Origin: Haliclona indistincta
Lineage: Eukaryota > Porifera > Demospongiae > Haplosclerida > Chalinidae
Reading direction: 5' to 3'
Assembly (NCBI GenBank): GCA_964017065.1
Contig: OZ024792.1
Span: 2,103,754 to 2,167,753, forward strand
Length of the DNA: 64,000 nt
Under the pieces are notes generated by a model. The model was not told where the DNA came from and did no database searches. It was given only the letters and a program-made list of their open reading frames with translations. The number at the start of each line of letters is the position of its first letter. Positions within the stretch are counted from its first letter, which is position 1. Shown here in pieces: positions 37,301 through 48,699 of this stretch. Position numbers and translations under genes: made by a program.

Positions 37301-38581
37301 ACTACAAAGATGGAGTATGTCTGTTCCAACATCAGTCCAGTCAGTGTCAGCTCAGTGGTGGTAGTAGTGCTAGAACCATTGCTCCCAGCATCTGACTGGT
37401 AGAACACCTCATAGCCACCTAGTGCTGGTACTGTTGATGGGGCAGTCCAGGAGACCCTAACACTAGTGGCAGCAGTCCTGGTCACAGTGACAGCAGTGGG
37501 AGTACCTGCAACTGATGGGAGGGAAGAAGGAGTGATTCACTCACTTATAATCACTCACCAGTCACTGTGACAGTAGAGGATCCTGAACCCATTTGGACAA
37601 AGTTATAACCACCACTAAGGATATTAGTACGTCCTTCAACAAATACAGTACAAGTGAATGTTGCTCCTACTCTTGGTTGAGGGTCTGGTCTAACTGTGAC
37701 ACGAGTCATGTCTGGTTGTGTATCATTGATATAACGTGACCTGATCACCTCACGAGTTAATAGTGGGTTAGGATCTCTTGCACTAAGAAATAGACTGCTA
37801 TTATGAGTACATGTAATTCTTGATGGTGGTCCGAATGAGACAGTGAAGGAGAGTGAGAAGGTAATGTTGGGATCAGCATCTCTTGATGAGAGTATGGAGA
37901 GTGTCATGGTGGGGTCTACTGTGGGACCAGCTACACAAATAAACATTGTTGTGATAAAAATTGATTATGACACATGGTAACTTACAAGTTGAATAACTAT
38001 TGAACACAGCATCTGAATACACTACCCAGTAGTGAGTATCAATGTTCAAGTTAGGGATAGTAGTGTTACACTTCACAATACCCTGGTTGCTGGTCACGTC
38101 ACCATCTACTATTATTCCAGTTTGGTTAGTACAATCAAGTTGCTGGAATGGCACACTACTGGTAGGAGTGGTTGGGGCTACAGTGAAGCCATCAGGTCCA
38201 TTTCCAGTAGGGTAGAACATGTCTCCAATGTTGCTTCCCATACCAGCAGTATTCATACTATTAACCTGACACCACAGACCGTTCTCACGTATCTGGGTCG
38301 CACTGAACAGTGACCATGGTGAGACAAACCGAATACCAACTTGTGATCTAAGCACTGCATGATCAAGCAAGCAACAAATAGTTATAGTTTATCACAAAAT
38401 ACAATACAGTACCTCCTGGAGCATCGGCTCGTAAATTGGGGATCAAATTAGTCTTGCCTGAAACAGCTGACAAGCCGTTAGAAGAAGACAGCGTATTGCA
38501 GCCCTGGGCGGTCACGGTGTACGTACATGTACACACGAGCAGCAAAGCGCTCAGCATAGCTAGATGGCGGGTCAGTTTCAT
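31395..38581 (-). CDS. receptor A: receptor-type protein tyrosine phosphatase, five FN3 domains, tandem PTP domains
   Basis: 25 exons: 38581-38413, 38354-37986, 37930-37559, 37505-37233, 37186-36896, 36844-36569, 36507-36238, 36183-35887, 35755-35557, 35501-35395, 35308-34911, 34854-34764, 34620-34538, 34477-34441, 34268-34054, 34002-33842, 33785-33650, 33595-33446, 33396-33303, 33252-33188, 32847-32713, 32648-32526, 32471-32320, 31658-31523, 31469-31395 (1,557 residues, all phases consistent). Order: signal peptide; an N-terminal cysteine-containing domain; an Ig-like domain (exon 3); FN3 1-5 (exons 4-8, the last with RRRR); TM in exon 9 (PIVGAIVGILIAVIIVIIVI); a tyrosine-rich juxtamembrane segment; an I-set Ig domain (exon 11); PTP D1 with SWPDHGVP, HCSAGVGRTG and QTSEQY; PTP D2 with HCSDTVSRSG but WNS in place of WPD. 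D1 should be catalytic on phosphotyrosine; D2 looks impaired. Ligand unknown. Confidence 0.92.
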
Positions 38582-38667
38582 GGTGCACTATCTATGTCGG
38601 CACCGTCAGCACTGAAGCAGATCACTGCCAGGGGTGGTCGCCCTAAAAGCCTAGATGCTATTAAGGT

Positions 38668-39345
38668 TGGCGCTTCACCGGAAGCAGGATGTAATTAATA
38701 ATAAGTATTATTATTCATACTTTTAGCTGCTACCTTTCTTTTTTTCTACAGTCTTGTGTGTGTTGCACAGTCACCTAGTGGTCTCCTCTTATTATTCCAA
38801 GTTTGAGTTCTGTTGCATAAACAGCATTAGCGGGAAGGACAAGCGTTAGGTACACTATGTGCGACAGCGGCACAAGACAGACGAGAATAAACACTACAGA
38901 CACTCTTGCCTTCTTGTGCTTCACATGCATTTGCATGGTTTTTCCCGAAATAAAGCCTGGTTTCTTAAATAATTTTTTAGTCAGTTCTGCCACTCACGTG
39001 TCGATATGCAGCTATTATATGAGCCTATAATTACACGGAAGATTATAGCTTACTTCGTTAAAATCAATGCACATATCTATGGCCCGATGTCTATGGCCCG
39101 ATGTCTGGCCCGATGGACTCAATCCAGCTGGCAACAGCAGCCTGCGTCAAGGAACAGAGTCTACCTAAAATTGTCCTCATTAGCCGCCATGATTGAGAGC
39201 GCGCGCAGCAAAATTTGTATTACGACTAAAATATACTTAGACTTAGTCTAGCAGCTAACCCTCCCGCCTACTGATAAGCGGGAGGGTTAGCTGCTAGACT
39301 AGACTATACTGGGCATAGCCGATTGACAATCGATATCTATGAAGG
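38668..39345. mobile_element. incomplete TTAA-flanked element, family 1
   Basis: It starts TTAAGGTTGGCGCTTCACCGGAAG and continues as the reverse complement of the 21.6-kb element, but the other terminus is missing where the LINE begins. It carries a 24-bp-arm hairpin insertion (39244-39301) absent from the 21.6-kb copy. Confidence 0.8.
39244..39301. repeat. perfect hairpin insertion, 24-bp arms
   Basis: The arms TAGTCTAGCAGCTAACCCTC(CCGC) and the exact inverse are separated by 10 bases. The 21.6-kb relative lacks this segment at the corresponding point. The same hairpin occurs at 61736-61793. Confidence 0.85.
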
Positions 39346-40058
39346 TCTTCCAATACTACTGACCTCCAGCTGGACTTAGATTCTCTTTCCCTTTGGAATC
39401 TCGCAAACAACATTGCTTTTAATGCAGCCAAAAGTGCTCTGTTGAGTTTTCCTCACGGGTCAGTTATTTCTCCTCATTTCGCTAGTGGTGTTGAGATCTC
39501 GATTGTTTCCTCAACTCGTGATTTGGGTGTTGTAATCTCTGATACCCTTTCATGGACTGGACTGCATTACATCCAAAGATGTTAGGTTTGCTCCGTCAAA
39601 GCTTTAGCAATATACGCTCCCTGTCTCAGTGAAGAAGTCTCTATACCTCTCTCTTTTGAGGTCTCATCTCATTTATTGCTCTAGCTGTGATTTGGCGACC
39701 ACACCTTCGCAAAGATGTTTTGGTTCTAGAGAAGATCCAGAGAAGAGCTACAAAATTCATATTAAACGACTATAGTTCAGACTACAAACAGCGACTTATT
39801 TCACTTCATCTCCTCCCATTGTCTATGGTAATGGAACTAAATGACGTTATATTTCTTCATACTCCATTGTCTGCGTTCAACATCCTTGACTCTTCTCGCA
39901 CAACACGTTCTTCTACCAGTTACAAACTTAGTCACTCTTATTCCTTCTCCACTCTTTCTTCCCATTTCTACTTTGCAAGACTTCCTTGTGTTTGGAACAG
40001 TCTTCCTTCTATTGATCCACTCAACCTTATATCGAATCACAGTCATGCATCTCTCTAG
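39346..40058 (+). mobile_element. 5'-truncated non-LTR retrotransposon (LINE) fragment
   Basis: The frame resembles the region after the reverse-transcriptase palm of CR1/Jockey-like LINEs: LQLDLDSLSLWNLANNIAFN, then VLVLEKIQRRATKFIL and YFARLPCVWNSLPSID. Stops and a frameshift separate the upstream part, so it is a dead copy. Confidence 0.8.
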
Positions 40059-40245
40059 AGTGGAGGAGGAATAAGAGTGACTAAGTTTATAACTGCTAGA
40101 AGAACGTGTTGTGCGAGAAGAGTCAAGAATGTTGTACGCAGACGATGGAGTACGAAGAGATTTGAGGAAATAATTATAACGTCATTTACCATAGACAATG
40201 GGAGGAGATGAAGTGAAATAAGTCGCTGTTTGTAGTCTGACTCTT
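40059..40245 (-). mobile_element. inverted second LINE fragment
   Basis: This is the reverse complement of part of the LINE at about 39755-39960, with small gaps. The pair forms a long imperfect hairpin. A longer version is kept at 63146-63385. Confidence 0.8.
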
Positions 40246-40269
40246 AGCAATCAATACACTCTCTATTTG

Positions 40270-40360
40270 TGAGCAGTACTATCCTATGGCAGTCAAATTG
40301 GTCACCTCATACAGACCAATCATGAGAGTGGTCCGTCTCAAGGACTGAAGCGAATATAAA
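40270..40360 (-). pseudogene. relic of an ABCA Walker-A exon
   Basis: GGTCACCTCATACAGACCA and ATGAGAGTGGTC align with the ABCA exon at 50104-50198 with small deletions. Weaker relics lie at about 41990-42065 and 57475-57550; a near-identical copy is at 63435-63520. Confidence 0.6.
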
Positions 40361-40671
40361 CCTTGTTCTCCTATAGTCATAGATCTTGAAACAAACAAAT
40401 AATTATTAGTACATGACATGACACAGCCAAAGAAACATCATTATAGAGAAGAGTCATCATCAGTAGACGATACAAGTAATTCTAAAGAGTAAAAGATGCA
40501 ATTTTTCTTGTAAGTAGCAAATTAAAAAGTATAAAGACACAGAAGAGATTCATTGTCTAAGAGAGTTTGAAATAACATGAATTAAGTTGGGATCATGTAT
40601 GGTTGTATAAAAATTGTAAGTAATGCACAGCTAACTGACTGCACTGACAAATGTTATGTTTTGAAATAATT

Positions 40672-41180
40672 TTACAGTACATTGACAGCTTCATAGTGTG
40701 TCTCATTGGTTGATGGTATCTGATGAGCTGTGCCATATGCTGTATTATCTGTCATCTCAACATCATCACCATCCCTACAAGCATAGAGTGAACACAGTAT
40801 ACACTGAGTGTGTACAACACTTACTTGGTCAGTAATTCAGGCTGGTCATACACTGGTTGGTCTCTACTACTGCTTGATGGAAGAGTCCTTTATAGTAAAA
40901 ATTGTTAGTATTTAAAGTTTTAAATCTTACTTTTTGAGATCAAATGAGCGTCTTCTTCTCATTAATATACAACCAATCACTAACACAAGGTTACCAATCA
41001 GTGATACAATCATTATCACTGATACTACACCCAGTCCAGCAGAGTAACCAAGACTAGATGTGCAAGTGATCGGAGTTAAAGATGGACATGATGTTGGGAA
41101 AGACAGTGTTGAGGATGGAGGTGATAGTGGTGTTGTTGATAATGTTGTCATTGATACTGGGATCATTAATACTGGTGGAT
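40672..41180 (-). CDS. orphan stalk/TM/cytoplasmic-tail exon cassette of a receptor paralogue
   Basis: Three exons (41180-40931, 40887-40824, 40774-40672) encode a Thr/Ser/Pro stalk beginning DPPVLMIPVSMTTLS, a TM (GLGVVSVIMIVSLIGNLVLV), a basic RRRRSFDLKK and a short tail with VYDQPELLTK, AYGMAHQIP and HYEAVNVL. No FN3 exon precedes it within the 1.1 kb up to gene B. Its first exon accepts phase 1, the same phase in which B exon 8 ends, so it could serve as an alternative C-terminus for B. Equally, it may be the remains of a gene that lost its 5' part. The stalk type matches receptors A and C rather than B. Confidence 0.7.
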
Positions 41181-42340
41181 CTGAATAGAAATGAATTGTT
41201 GAGTTATGTCAAAAACTGATTTGCTTCCATGATCTCAACACTGTAGGGCAATCTTCATCATGAGGTTTACTTTACTTTGATTCCTGCACAGATGCTTTAT
41301 CACGACTATCCTCGGAAACACTAACTAGCCTTTCTGCTACACCTTTGCACAATTCCTTTATGTGCATATAGGACGTTGGAGAAACATCCGGTTAGGAGTC
41401 TGCACAAATAACATGCAAGGTACACAACAGCTCTAGGTAAACAGTATCAAAATAATAATTTGCGTTGGTGTTGTAATAATTATACTAAAAGTTTTTGTAA
41501 GAGTTACCAATAACAAGCCAGTTACGATTTTAGTCACTATTATTAAAATAATAACAAACTAAAATAATATTACCTGAGACACAATTTAACTAAAGCTACA
41601 TGTAATAGACAATATAAATGCGATGGTTTTTATTATGGAATTGGCTGAGCAAGACATTCTTCGGTTGATATCGACAAATGTAATCATGACCTTCACATGC
41701 CCACTATTTCATTTGAGAGGACACTTCTGTAAAAAGCAGCACAATTCACTAGAAGTATTTCCTGAATCTTCTTGTAGATAGTACTTGAGAAGCTGTAACT
41801 AGACTGTTTTACATCAAAAATCGCTGAAACTAAAACTCCCCATGAAAAGCTAGCTATAGAGTAGTAGAAAGGTGATACAGCAGACATTGCAGCGGACATT
41901 TGTATCATATTTATCTATAAAAGTTTATTTTATTAATGCTGACAATTAATATTAAAACACTAATAAGCAATCAAAACCCACTCAATTAGTGAGCAGTGCT
42001 TATCCTACAGCAGTTAAATAGGCAGACCGACAAGTATACTGAGAGCGGGCTGACTCAACACCTGAAGTAAAGTGAATATAATCCTCATACTCCTGATCAT
42101 GCCGCAGCCAAGAAAGCATCTCTAGAGAAGAGTCATCATCAGCAGATTATACAATGCATTGGGAAGATTAGTAGAATTGATATGTATCATGAGATATTGC
42201 AATTTCTCATGATCATACATAGAAGAGACTCGATTATTTTGTCTAAGAAAGTTTATTTTAAGCTTGATCAAGTGAACGTCATTAATTTTCAAATAAAAAT
42301 TTGGAGAAATGCACAACTATATAACTGTAACAAAATGAAT

Positions 42341-45300
42341 TTATAGTACATTAACAGCCTCATAGTGTGTCTCATTGGTTGATGGTATCTGATGAGCCAT
42401 GCCATATGCTGCATTATCCTTCATCTCAACATCATAACCATCCCTACAAGCATAGAGTGAACACAGTATACACTGAGTGTGTACAACACTTACTTGGTCA
42501 GTAATTCAGGCTGGTCATATACTGCATGGTCTCTATCACTGCTCGATGGAAGAGTCCTTTAGAAATATTTGTGGGAGTAAATCTAGCAATATCCATATCA
42601 GACTCACTTTTTAAGATCGAATGACTTTCTTGTCCTCATTAATAACAGTATACAACCAATCACTAACACAAGGTTACCAATCAGTGATGCAATCAATAAC
42701 ACTGATACTACACCCAGTCCAGCAGAGTAACCCAGTGATGATGAAGAAGATGACAAACAAGATGATGGACATGATGTTGGAGATGATGATGGTAGATTAG
42801 TGAACAACACTATTGAAGATGATTGTGAAGTAGAACACTCTCTTGGTACTGAAAATATAGCATTTCATGAAGTGATTATCACATGCATTCAGGGTATCAC
42901 CTGTAACTGTCATTGAATCACTTGTACTGTTGAATGTCTGTCCACTAACAGTGAGTGATACACTGACACTGAACTGGTACTGCTGTCCTTCCTGCAGTCC
43001 TGACACCACTCCAGAGGAGGCACTTGCTGGGAAGGTTTGTGATTGACTATTACCACAAATATTTATATAATGCACAGTGTAGTGGTCCATAACTGATACA
43101 CTGAGAGGAGACCAACTAACTCTAACTGCTGTGCAACTGATAGGATTGACTGATTCTATACTGAGAGGGGCTGTGTACAGAATTTCAATAAAGATAATTC
43201 ATGGTCGGAGCACAAACACTCACGAATATCTGTAGTTGATGCAATGTCTGAAACAACTTTTCCTGGTCCTATGATAGTGTATGCTCTGACACTATATTCA
43301 ACAGTAGTGTTGGGAGGGAGGTCCCTCAGTGTGAGCTGTGTGGCTGATGTGTTGGTGTAGTTCAATACTCCAGTGCTGTTGTGGGTGACCGAATACATTG
43401 TGATGACACCATTAGGTTCTGAGGGAGCAGTCCATGAGATTGTGAGCTGGAGCACTCCTGGAGTGGCTGACAGATCAGACACTGGACCAGGAACTGCCAC
43501 ATGTACAGGAACACACACTAACAATGCAACTATTATGATCTGTTCATTACTCACTATCCTGCAGTGTCTCCACAGTGAGAGCTGTACTGTATGGTCCAGT
43601 CCCTCCAGCATTGACTGCTGCCACTTGCACAGAGTAGCTGGTGAATGGAGTCAGTCCAGTCAAAATGTGAGTTGTGTCAGTAGTGTTCACAATGGAGGTG
43701 CCATTGCTGTAGCGCAGTCTGTATCCAGTGATGGGTCCTCTCTGGTTTGGGCAGGGTAGTCGTACCCAATCTACAAAGAATGACCTGCTCTCCACAAATG
43801 ATTGTAAGGGAGCTGCAGGAGCACCATTAGGAGCTGGAAAGAAATAGTGAATACAAACATCATAGCATCATAGGGGTACATTACCTTCAGAGAGAGTATT
43901 AACATTGACTGGACCTGACTCACTGCTGGTACCACTAAGCATAGCAGCCACTCTCACAACACAACTATTACCAGGATCAAGTGAAGTGATAGTGTGGCTA
44001 GTGGCACCTCCATTAGAGACTGGTTGTGTGGCTGAAAATGTCTGTACATTATTATCACACAATAGCATGCAGCTTATTGTGACAGAGTAACTGTCAGGAG
44101 TATAAAATTGAGGAGCTGTCCATGACACCAGGATGGAGGTAGTTGCAGGAGCAAGTGTGATACCAGTAGGTAGTATACCTAAAGAAAGCACATGATTATT
44201 ATTATTGTCAGTAACTCATTATCTCACTCAAAGTAATCATTTCTGTGTTACTGCGAGCACTGGGCAGCACAGGAGCTCCCTCTGGTCCAAATGCTACTAC
44301 AAAGATGGAGTATGTCTGTTCCAACACCAGTCCAGTCAGTGTCAGCTCAGTGGTGGTAGTAGTGCTAGAACCATTGCTCCCAGCATCTGACTGGTAGAAC
44401 ACCTCATAGCCACCTAGTGCTGGTCCTGTTGATGGGGCAGTCCAGGAGACCCTAACACTAGTGGCAGCAGTCCTGCTCACAGTGACAGCAGTGGGAGTAC
44501 CTGCAACTGATGAGAGGGAAGAAGGAGTGATTCACTCACTTATAATCATTCACCAGTTACTGTGACAGTAGAGGATCCTGAGCCCTTTGGATCAAAGTTA
44601 TAACCACCAAAAGCAATATTAGTACGTCCCTCAACAGTCACTGTACAAGTATATGTTGCTCCTACTCTTGGTTGAGAGTCTAGATTCACTGTGACACGAC
44701 TCATGTCTGGATGTGTACTATTAATATATCGTGACCTGATCACCTCACGAGTAAATAGTGGATCAGGATCTCTTCTATTGATCAACTGTACACCATCACG
44801 AGTACACGTGATTCTTGATGGTGGTCCAAATGAGACAGTGAAAGACAATGAGATTGTAATGTTAGAATCAGCATCTCTTGATGAGAGTATGGAGAGTGTC
44901 ATGGTGGAGTCCACTGAGGGACCAGCTACACAACGAAATGATGGTAGATAAATTCCAATGAAAAACCAATACAAAAGAATGTTGCATTCTACAATGATTG
45001 TAGTCATGTATACTGAACTTACTATATCCATTAAACAATGTGTCAGTATACATTACCCAGTAGTGGGTATTGATATTCAGGTTGGAGATAGTAGTGTTGC
45101 ACTTCAAGAATCCCTGGAAATTGGTCGTCTGGTCATCTACTATCACTCCAATTTGGTTAGTACATTTCAGTTGTTGGAATGGTATGTTGTTAGTGTTACT
45201 GGGTTCACTAGTGGGGACTACAGTGAAGTCATCAGGTCCATTTCCAGTAGAGTAGAACATGTCTCCAATGTTGCTGCCCATACCACCATTGCTTGCACTA

Positions 45301-45594
45301 TTAACCTGACACCACAGACCATGTTGAAATACTTGAGTCCTAGTGAACAGTGTCCATGGTGAGACAAATCGTCCACCAACCTGTGCTCTAAACTCTGAAA
45401 CAACAGAAAGAGTTTAAACATGCGTAGTCTACTCATTGTACAGTACCTCCAGGAGAGGCTCGTATATTAGGGAATACACTAGTCTTGTCCGTTCCTGTGA
45501 TCAGACCGTTCGTACTAGACAGCGTATTGCAGCCATCCTGGGCCGTTACGGTGTACGTACATGTACACACGAAAAGAAAGGCGCTCAGCTTCAT
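42341..45594 (-). CDS. receptor B: short-tailed FN3/Ig-like receptor, no phosphatase domain
   Basis: Eleven exons: 45594-45447, 45394-45023, 44925-44554, 44500-44228, 44178-43885, 43833-43555, 43493-43224, 43170-42901, 42848-42608, 42556-42494 and 42443-42341 (2,685 nt, 894 residues, frame intact). Order: signal peptide (MKLSAFLFVCTCTYTVTAQ), N-terminal cysteine domain, Ig-like domain (ITCTRDG..TYTCTVTVEG), five FN3 domains, Ser-rich stalk, TM (GLGVVSVLLIASLIGNLVLV), then a tail of about 65 residues with VYDQPEL, GYDVE, AYGMA and HYEAV. The ectodomain parallels receptor A exon for exon, but the PTP domains are replaced by the tail. FN3-5 lacks the RRRR motif of A and C. AATAAA (- strand) at 42252-42257 is a likely poly(A) signal. 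This is the only short-tailed member of the window with a fully open frame. Function inferred as cell-surface recognition or signalling. Confidence 0.87.
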
Positions 45595-46717
45595 GATATC
45601 GATAGCTAGCAATGGTGAATAACGAATACGCATAGGATGTTGGAGAAACATCCGGTTAGGAGTCTGCACAATACACAAAACCTATGAATACAACTATTTT
45701 CAGACTATATTGTGTAGATTTTTAGGGACATGAACATATCAATGCTGGATAATTGCAAAACTTCGAGAGTTTTCTACACTACGTTCAGGAAGACTGCAGA
45801 AAGACTCGAGCAAAGGTGTGAAATTAGTATAATACTGTAACTCAGACACTCACCATTGTTGTCATCTTGATACTTCAATCACAATCCCAACCTGATCTTG
45901 TACTGCATGAGTCAGTATACATACTGCCGCATCTATAGAAATGTTTTTGTTTGCATTATCCTGGTTGTGTGCAGTAGTAAACAACAACAATACCGTTTGT
46001 TTGAATAAGCTAAATCTATCACTCTCTCACCAGCATAGGTCTCCACATGTATTGCAGCTGTGCGAGGTGAGTAGCTATGTAAGCTTATCTCTCCACCTCC
46101 TGCACTCTTCCTGCATGGAGAGTAGTAGAACTGGAGCTGGTAACTCTTAGTCTTTAGCTTTATCTGTGTCTCAGCACAACGTAGTTTGTCATAGTTTATC
46201 AATTTTTTGATGACAATGTGGCATGCGTGGTCATACCAGTAACATGCAGAGCTAACACTAGGGTACAAACCATGAGCTAATTAATATTAAGGAAAAGAAC
46301 AGAACAAGAACAGGCCGTTGTGACCAAAGTTCATATTTTTCCAAAGGCATTAACATTTTTACTTCAAGTATGCTTCGTAACCAATAGTGTGAGGCACCGG
46401 AACACTGATTCTCATCATTGGATCATAACCTCTAAGCCTGCACAGTCTATGGTTTGCAAGTGAAAAAATGAGCTCACAAAATGAAATTGCCCATTCTTTA
46501 TCAAAAAAATTGAAGGAAAGCTTTTGCCTTTGACCTAGAGTGAAGCAACAAATAGTTTTCATAACTGGCAGACCAACTCATTTTTAGACAGTTTGCTGAT
46601 GAGGATCCCTCACCAGTGATGCATACGTCCACACCAAAGGTCTCACCACAGTTGGATGATGTTCTAATGCACCTCTCTTGTAAAGTATTGATATGATACT
46701 GGAATGGTTGTTGGAAT
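45595..46717. other. intergenic, paralogous to 55.2-56.2 kb
   Basis: The sequence is shared with 55215-56200. A frame at 45933-46268 (-) and its diverged relative at 55542-55748 share CAETQIKLKTKSY and AAIHVETYA; I do not recognise the product, and it lacks a clear gene structure. A LINE scrap (RPLVWTYASLVRDPHQ) lies at about 46590-46690. Confidence 0.5.
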
Positions 46718-47048
46718 GGTGTTTAGTGGGGACTATAGTGAAGTCATCAGGTCCATTTCCAGTAGAGTAGAACATGTCTCCAATGTTGCTGCCCATACCA
46801 CCATTGCTTGCACTATTAACCTGACACCACAGACCATGTTGAAATACTTGAGTTCTAGTGAACAGTGACCATGGTCCGACAAGCCGTCCACCAACCTGTG
46901 ATCTAAGCACTGAAACAACGGAAATGAGTTTGAAAATGCATAGTCTACTATAGTATGTATCGTACGGTACCTTCAGGAGGGGCTTGTACATCAGGGAATA
47001 TACAAATATACAAGTGTCCATTCCAGTGATCAAGCCGTTCGAGTATCC
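46718..47048 (-). pseudogene. fragment of receptor exons 1-2
   Basis: A partial exon 1 without a signal peptide (about 47048-46970) and the first part of exon 2 (46912 to about 46720) match receptors B/C (WCQVNSASNGGMGSNIGDMF). The copy then runs into unrelated and LINE-like DNA. No Ig or FN3 exons follow, so this is a dead duplicate. Confidence 0.8.
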
Positions 47049-47154
47049 AAGATTTCTTCATAAAATCTTTTGTAGAGCAGATTCACTGTTTTTACAGCAA
47101 TTTATCCGAACACTGAGATACTTTTAAAAAGTTTAGACTCTAGCAGAGAGAGGT

Positions 47155-47202
47155 CAGGAAGACACTCCTACCCTTCTTCTCTATCACATCCCACACCTAT
47201 AA
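47155..47202 (-). pseudogene. relic of an ABCA exon
   Basis: After an acceptor-like TTATAG, the - strand reads VWDVIEKKGRS, matching the segment after the D-loop of ABCA nucleotide-binding domains. A sister relic lies at 56456-56502. Confidence 0.55.
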
Positions 47203-47680
47203 CAATGTAGTGTTAGCAAGCTTGATCGAGATGATGCTCACAGACTCCGATACAACCAGTGCATATGCATCAGGTTCCACAACTGGTCAAGGTGTATATG
47301 AGTATCACACAAGTTAAACTATATCAAAGTGAGAGAGAGAGAGACAACACTTCATGTCTCGAAAGATAATCGCACTTAACTGTATTGTCGACTACTTTAC
47401 GAGTGTGTCCTTATATTACAGCCTCCTACAAGTATACATACACATTCAAGATCTTAGACTGCACTGTATCAATCATGTTAACCGTCGGATTTATGGAAGT
47501 AATTCACTCAATTCATTGATGTTGATAAATTCTAAGCATAACAAGATTTCCCATGTGCATCTAGGTTCTATGCACAACTAACTCATGTGTAACCAAGGTT
47601 CACAACAGCTCTAGGTACACAATATCAACGTGTTGGTGTTATAGCAGAGACTCAATTTAACTAAAGCTATACATGTAATT

Positions 47681-47704
47681 AGGGAGACACGGTAGTGTCT
47701 CCCT
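47681..47704. repeat. perfect 10-bp-stem hairpin
   Basis: AGGGAGACAC, GGTA, GTGTCTCCCT. It begins exactly where similarity to the paralogous spacers near 41.6 and 57.1 kb stops, so it may mark an insertion end. Confidence 0.65.
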
Positions 47705-48107
47705 ATGTAGGGTTGAACGAGAAAACAAGATGGCGGCTACATACAATGTATTAGCGTTCAAAGGCTGATATTTCGCCTGGTGATGAATTTTATACGTCCA
47801 AAGACACTTAGATATGCTCTCTGGCGTTGCCCCATCTTGCAGTAGCGAGGAGATTGCTCGAAATTGTTGCTAAAGTGACGAACCCGAAAACGGTGAAAAT
47901 CGACTTTCGTCATCTTCTTCTTCTTCTTTCTTTCTTCAACTCGCCTAGCGCCTTTACGCGAGCAGTGCCGAGACCAAAACACCCACGAACATTCGTGAAA
48001 TTCTCCTGGCAGGTGCCTTTTGAACATTGTTTTTAGCGAAACGGCGATCTAAATTCCGCGAGTTCTCGATCGTGATCCATTGTCAGCTAAGTGTTAGACG
48101 CCATTAA

Positions 48108-48699
48108 CCCTTTAACCCCTAATGTCGCCTTTTGGCGACATACATACTTCAGACACCATAACTTTATCAAAAAGTGTTAAAATATCCCAAAATTAAGCCA
48201 AATTGAAGAATACAAATAACCGCAAAAAATTGACCGGTTTTCGGCGCGCCCCCTGCGCTAAACGTTATGGCAACTGCATTTCTATGGCTTCAGTGCAAAA
48301 TTCACAACATTTTAGGAAAAACAAAAATGGATGCCAAGAAAATTGGGACATTTTATGGCTTCAGGGTGCTCGGAAACACATTTTTGGACATTCTCTATGA
48401 TCTGGGCTACATTTTGCACTCACCAAAACCACTGCTACCTGTGTGTACTTTTCAGCAGCCAGCCCCAAAGTACTAACTTTGAGCAAAATTTGACGAGGTC
48501 GTTGCACTTTATCGGCTTCACTTTCGAAGTGGGAGGGGCATATTGACCGACTTGAGTGTGGGCAATTGCGGCTACTCACTGGGGTAAAAGGACGCAAATT
48601 TGAGACCAGTAGCTCAAAAGACACACGAGATATTCACGAGAGAAGTGGTCAGCATTTACGAGGTTAAAATTTCAGCTGGATAATTTAGTAATTAAAGGG
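48108..48699. mobile_element. piggyBac-like MITE, copy 1
   Basis: 592 bp, beginning CCCTTTAACCCC and ending TTAAAGGG, directly flanked by TTAA (48104-48107 and 48700-48703). A subterminal hairpin TGTCGCC-TTTT-GGCGACA follows the left end. CCC-type termini with TTAA duplication are the piggyBac signature. It has no transposase. A second copy, inverted, is at 61915-62505. Confidence 0.9.

Larger units (their letters stand above)
38582..40671. other. intergenic between receptor A and the orphan tail cassette, made of transposon relics
   Basis: No host gene exons seen. It contains an incomplete TTAA element (38668-39345), a LINE fragment (39346-40058) followed by its inverse, and an ABCA relic at about 40270-40360. 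The whole block recurs at 61.1-63.8 kb. Confidence 0.8.

Noticed and set aside
45933..46268. 111-codon - strand ORF with a diverged partner at 55542-55748
   Set aside because: It is shared through spacer duplication, lacks splice structure and is interrupted in the second copy. No product recognised, so not called as a gene.
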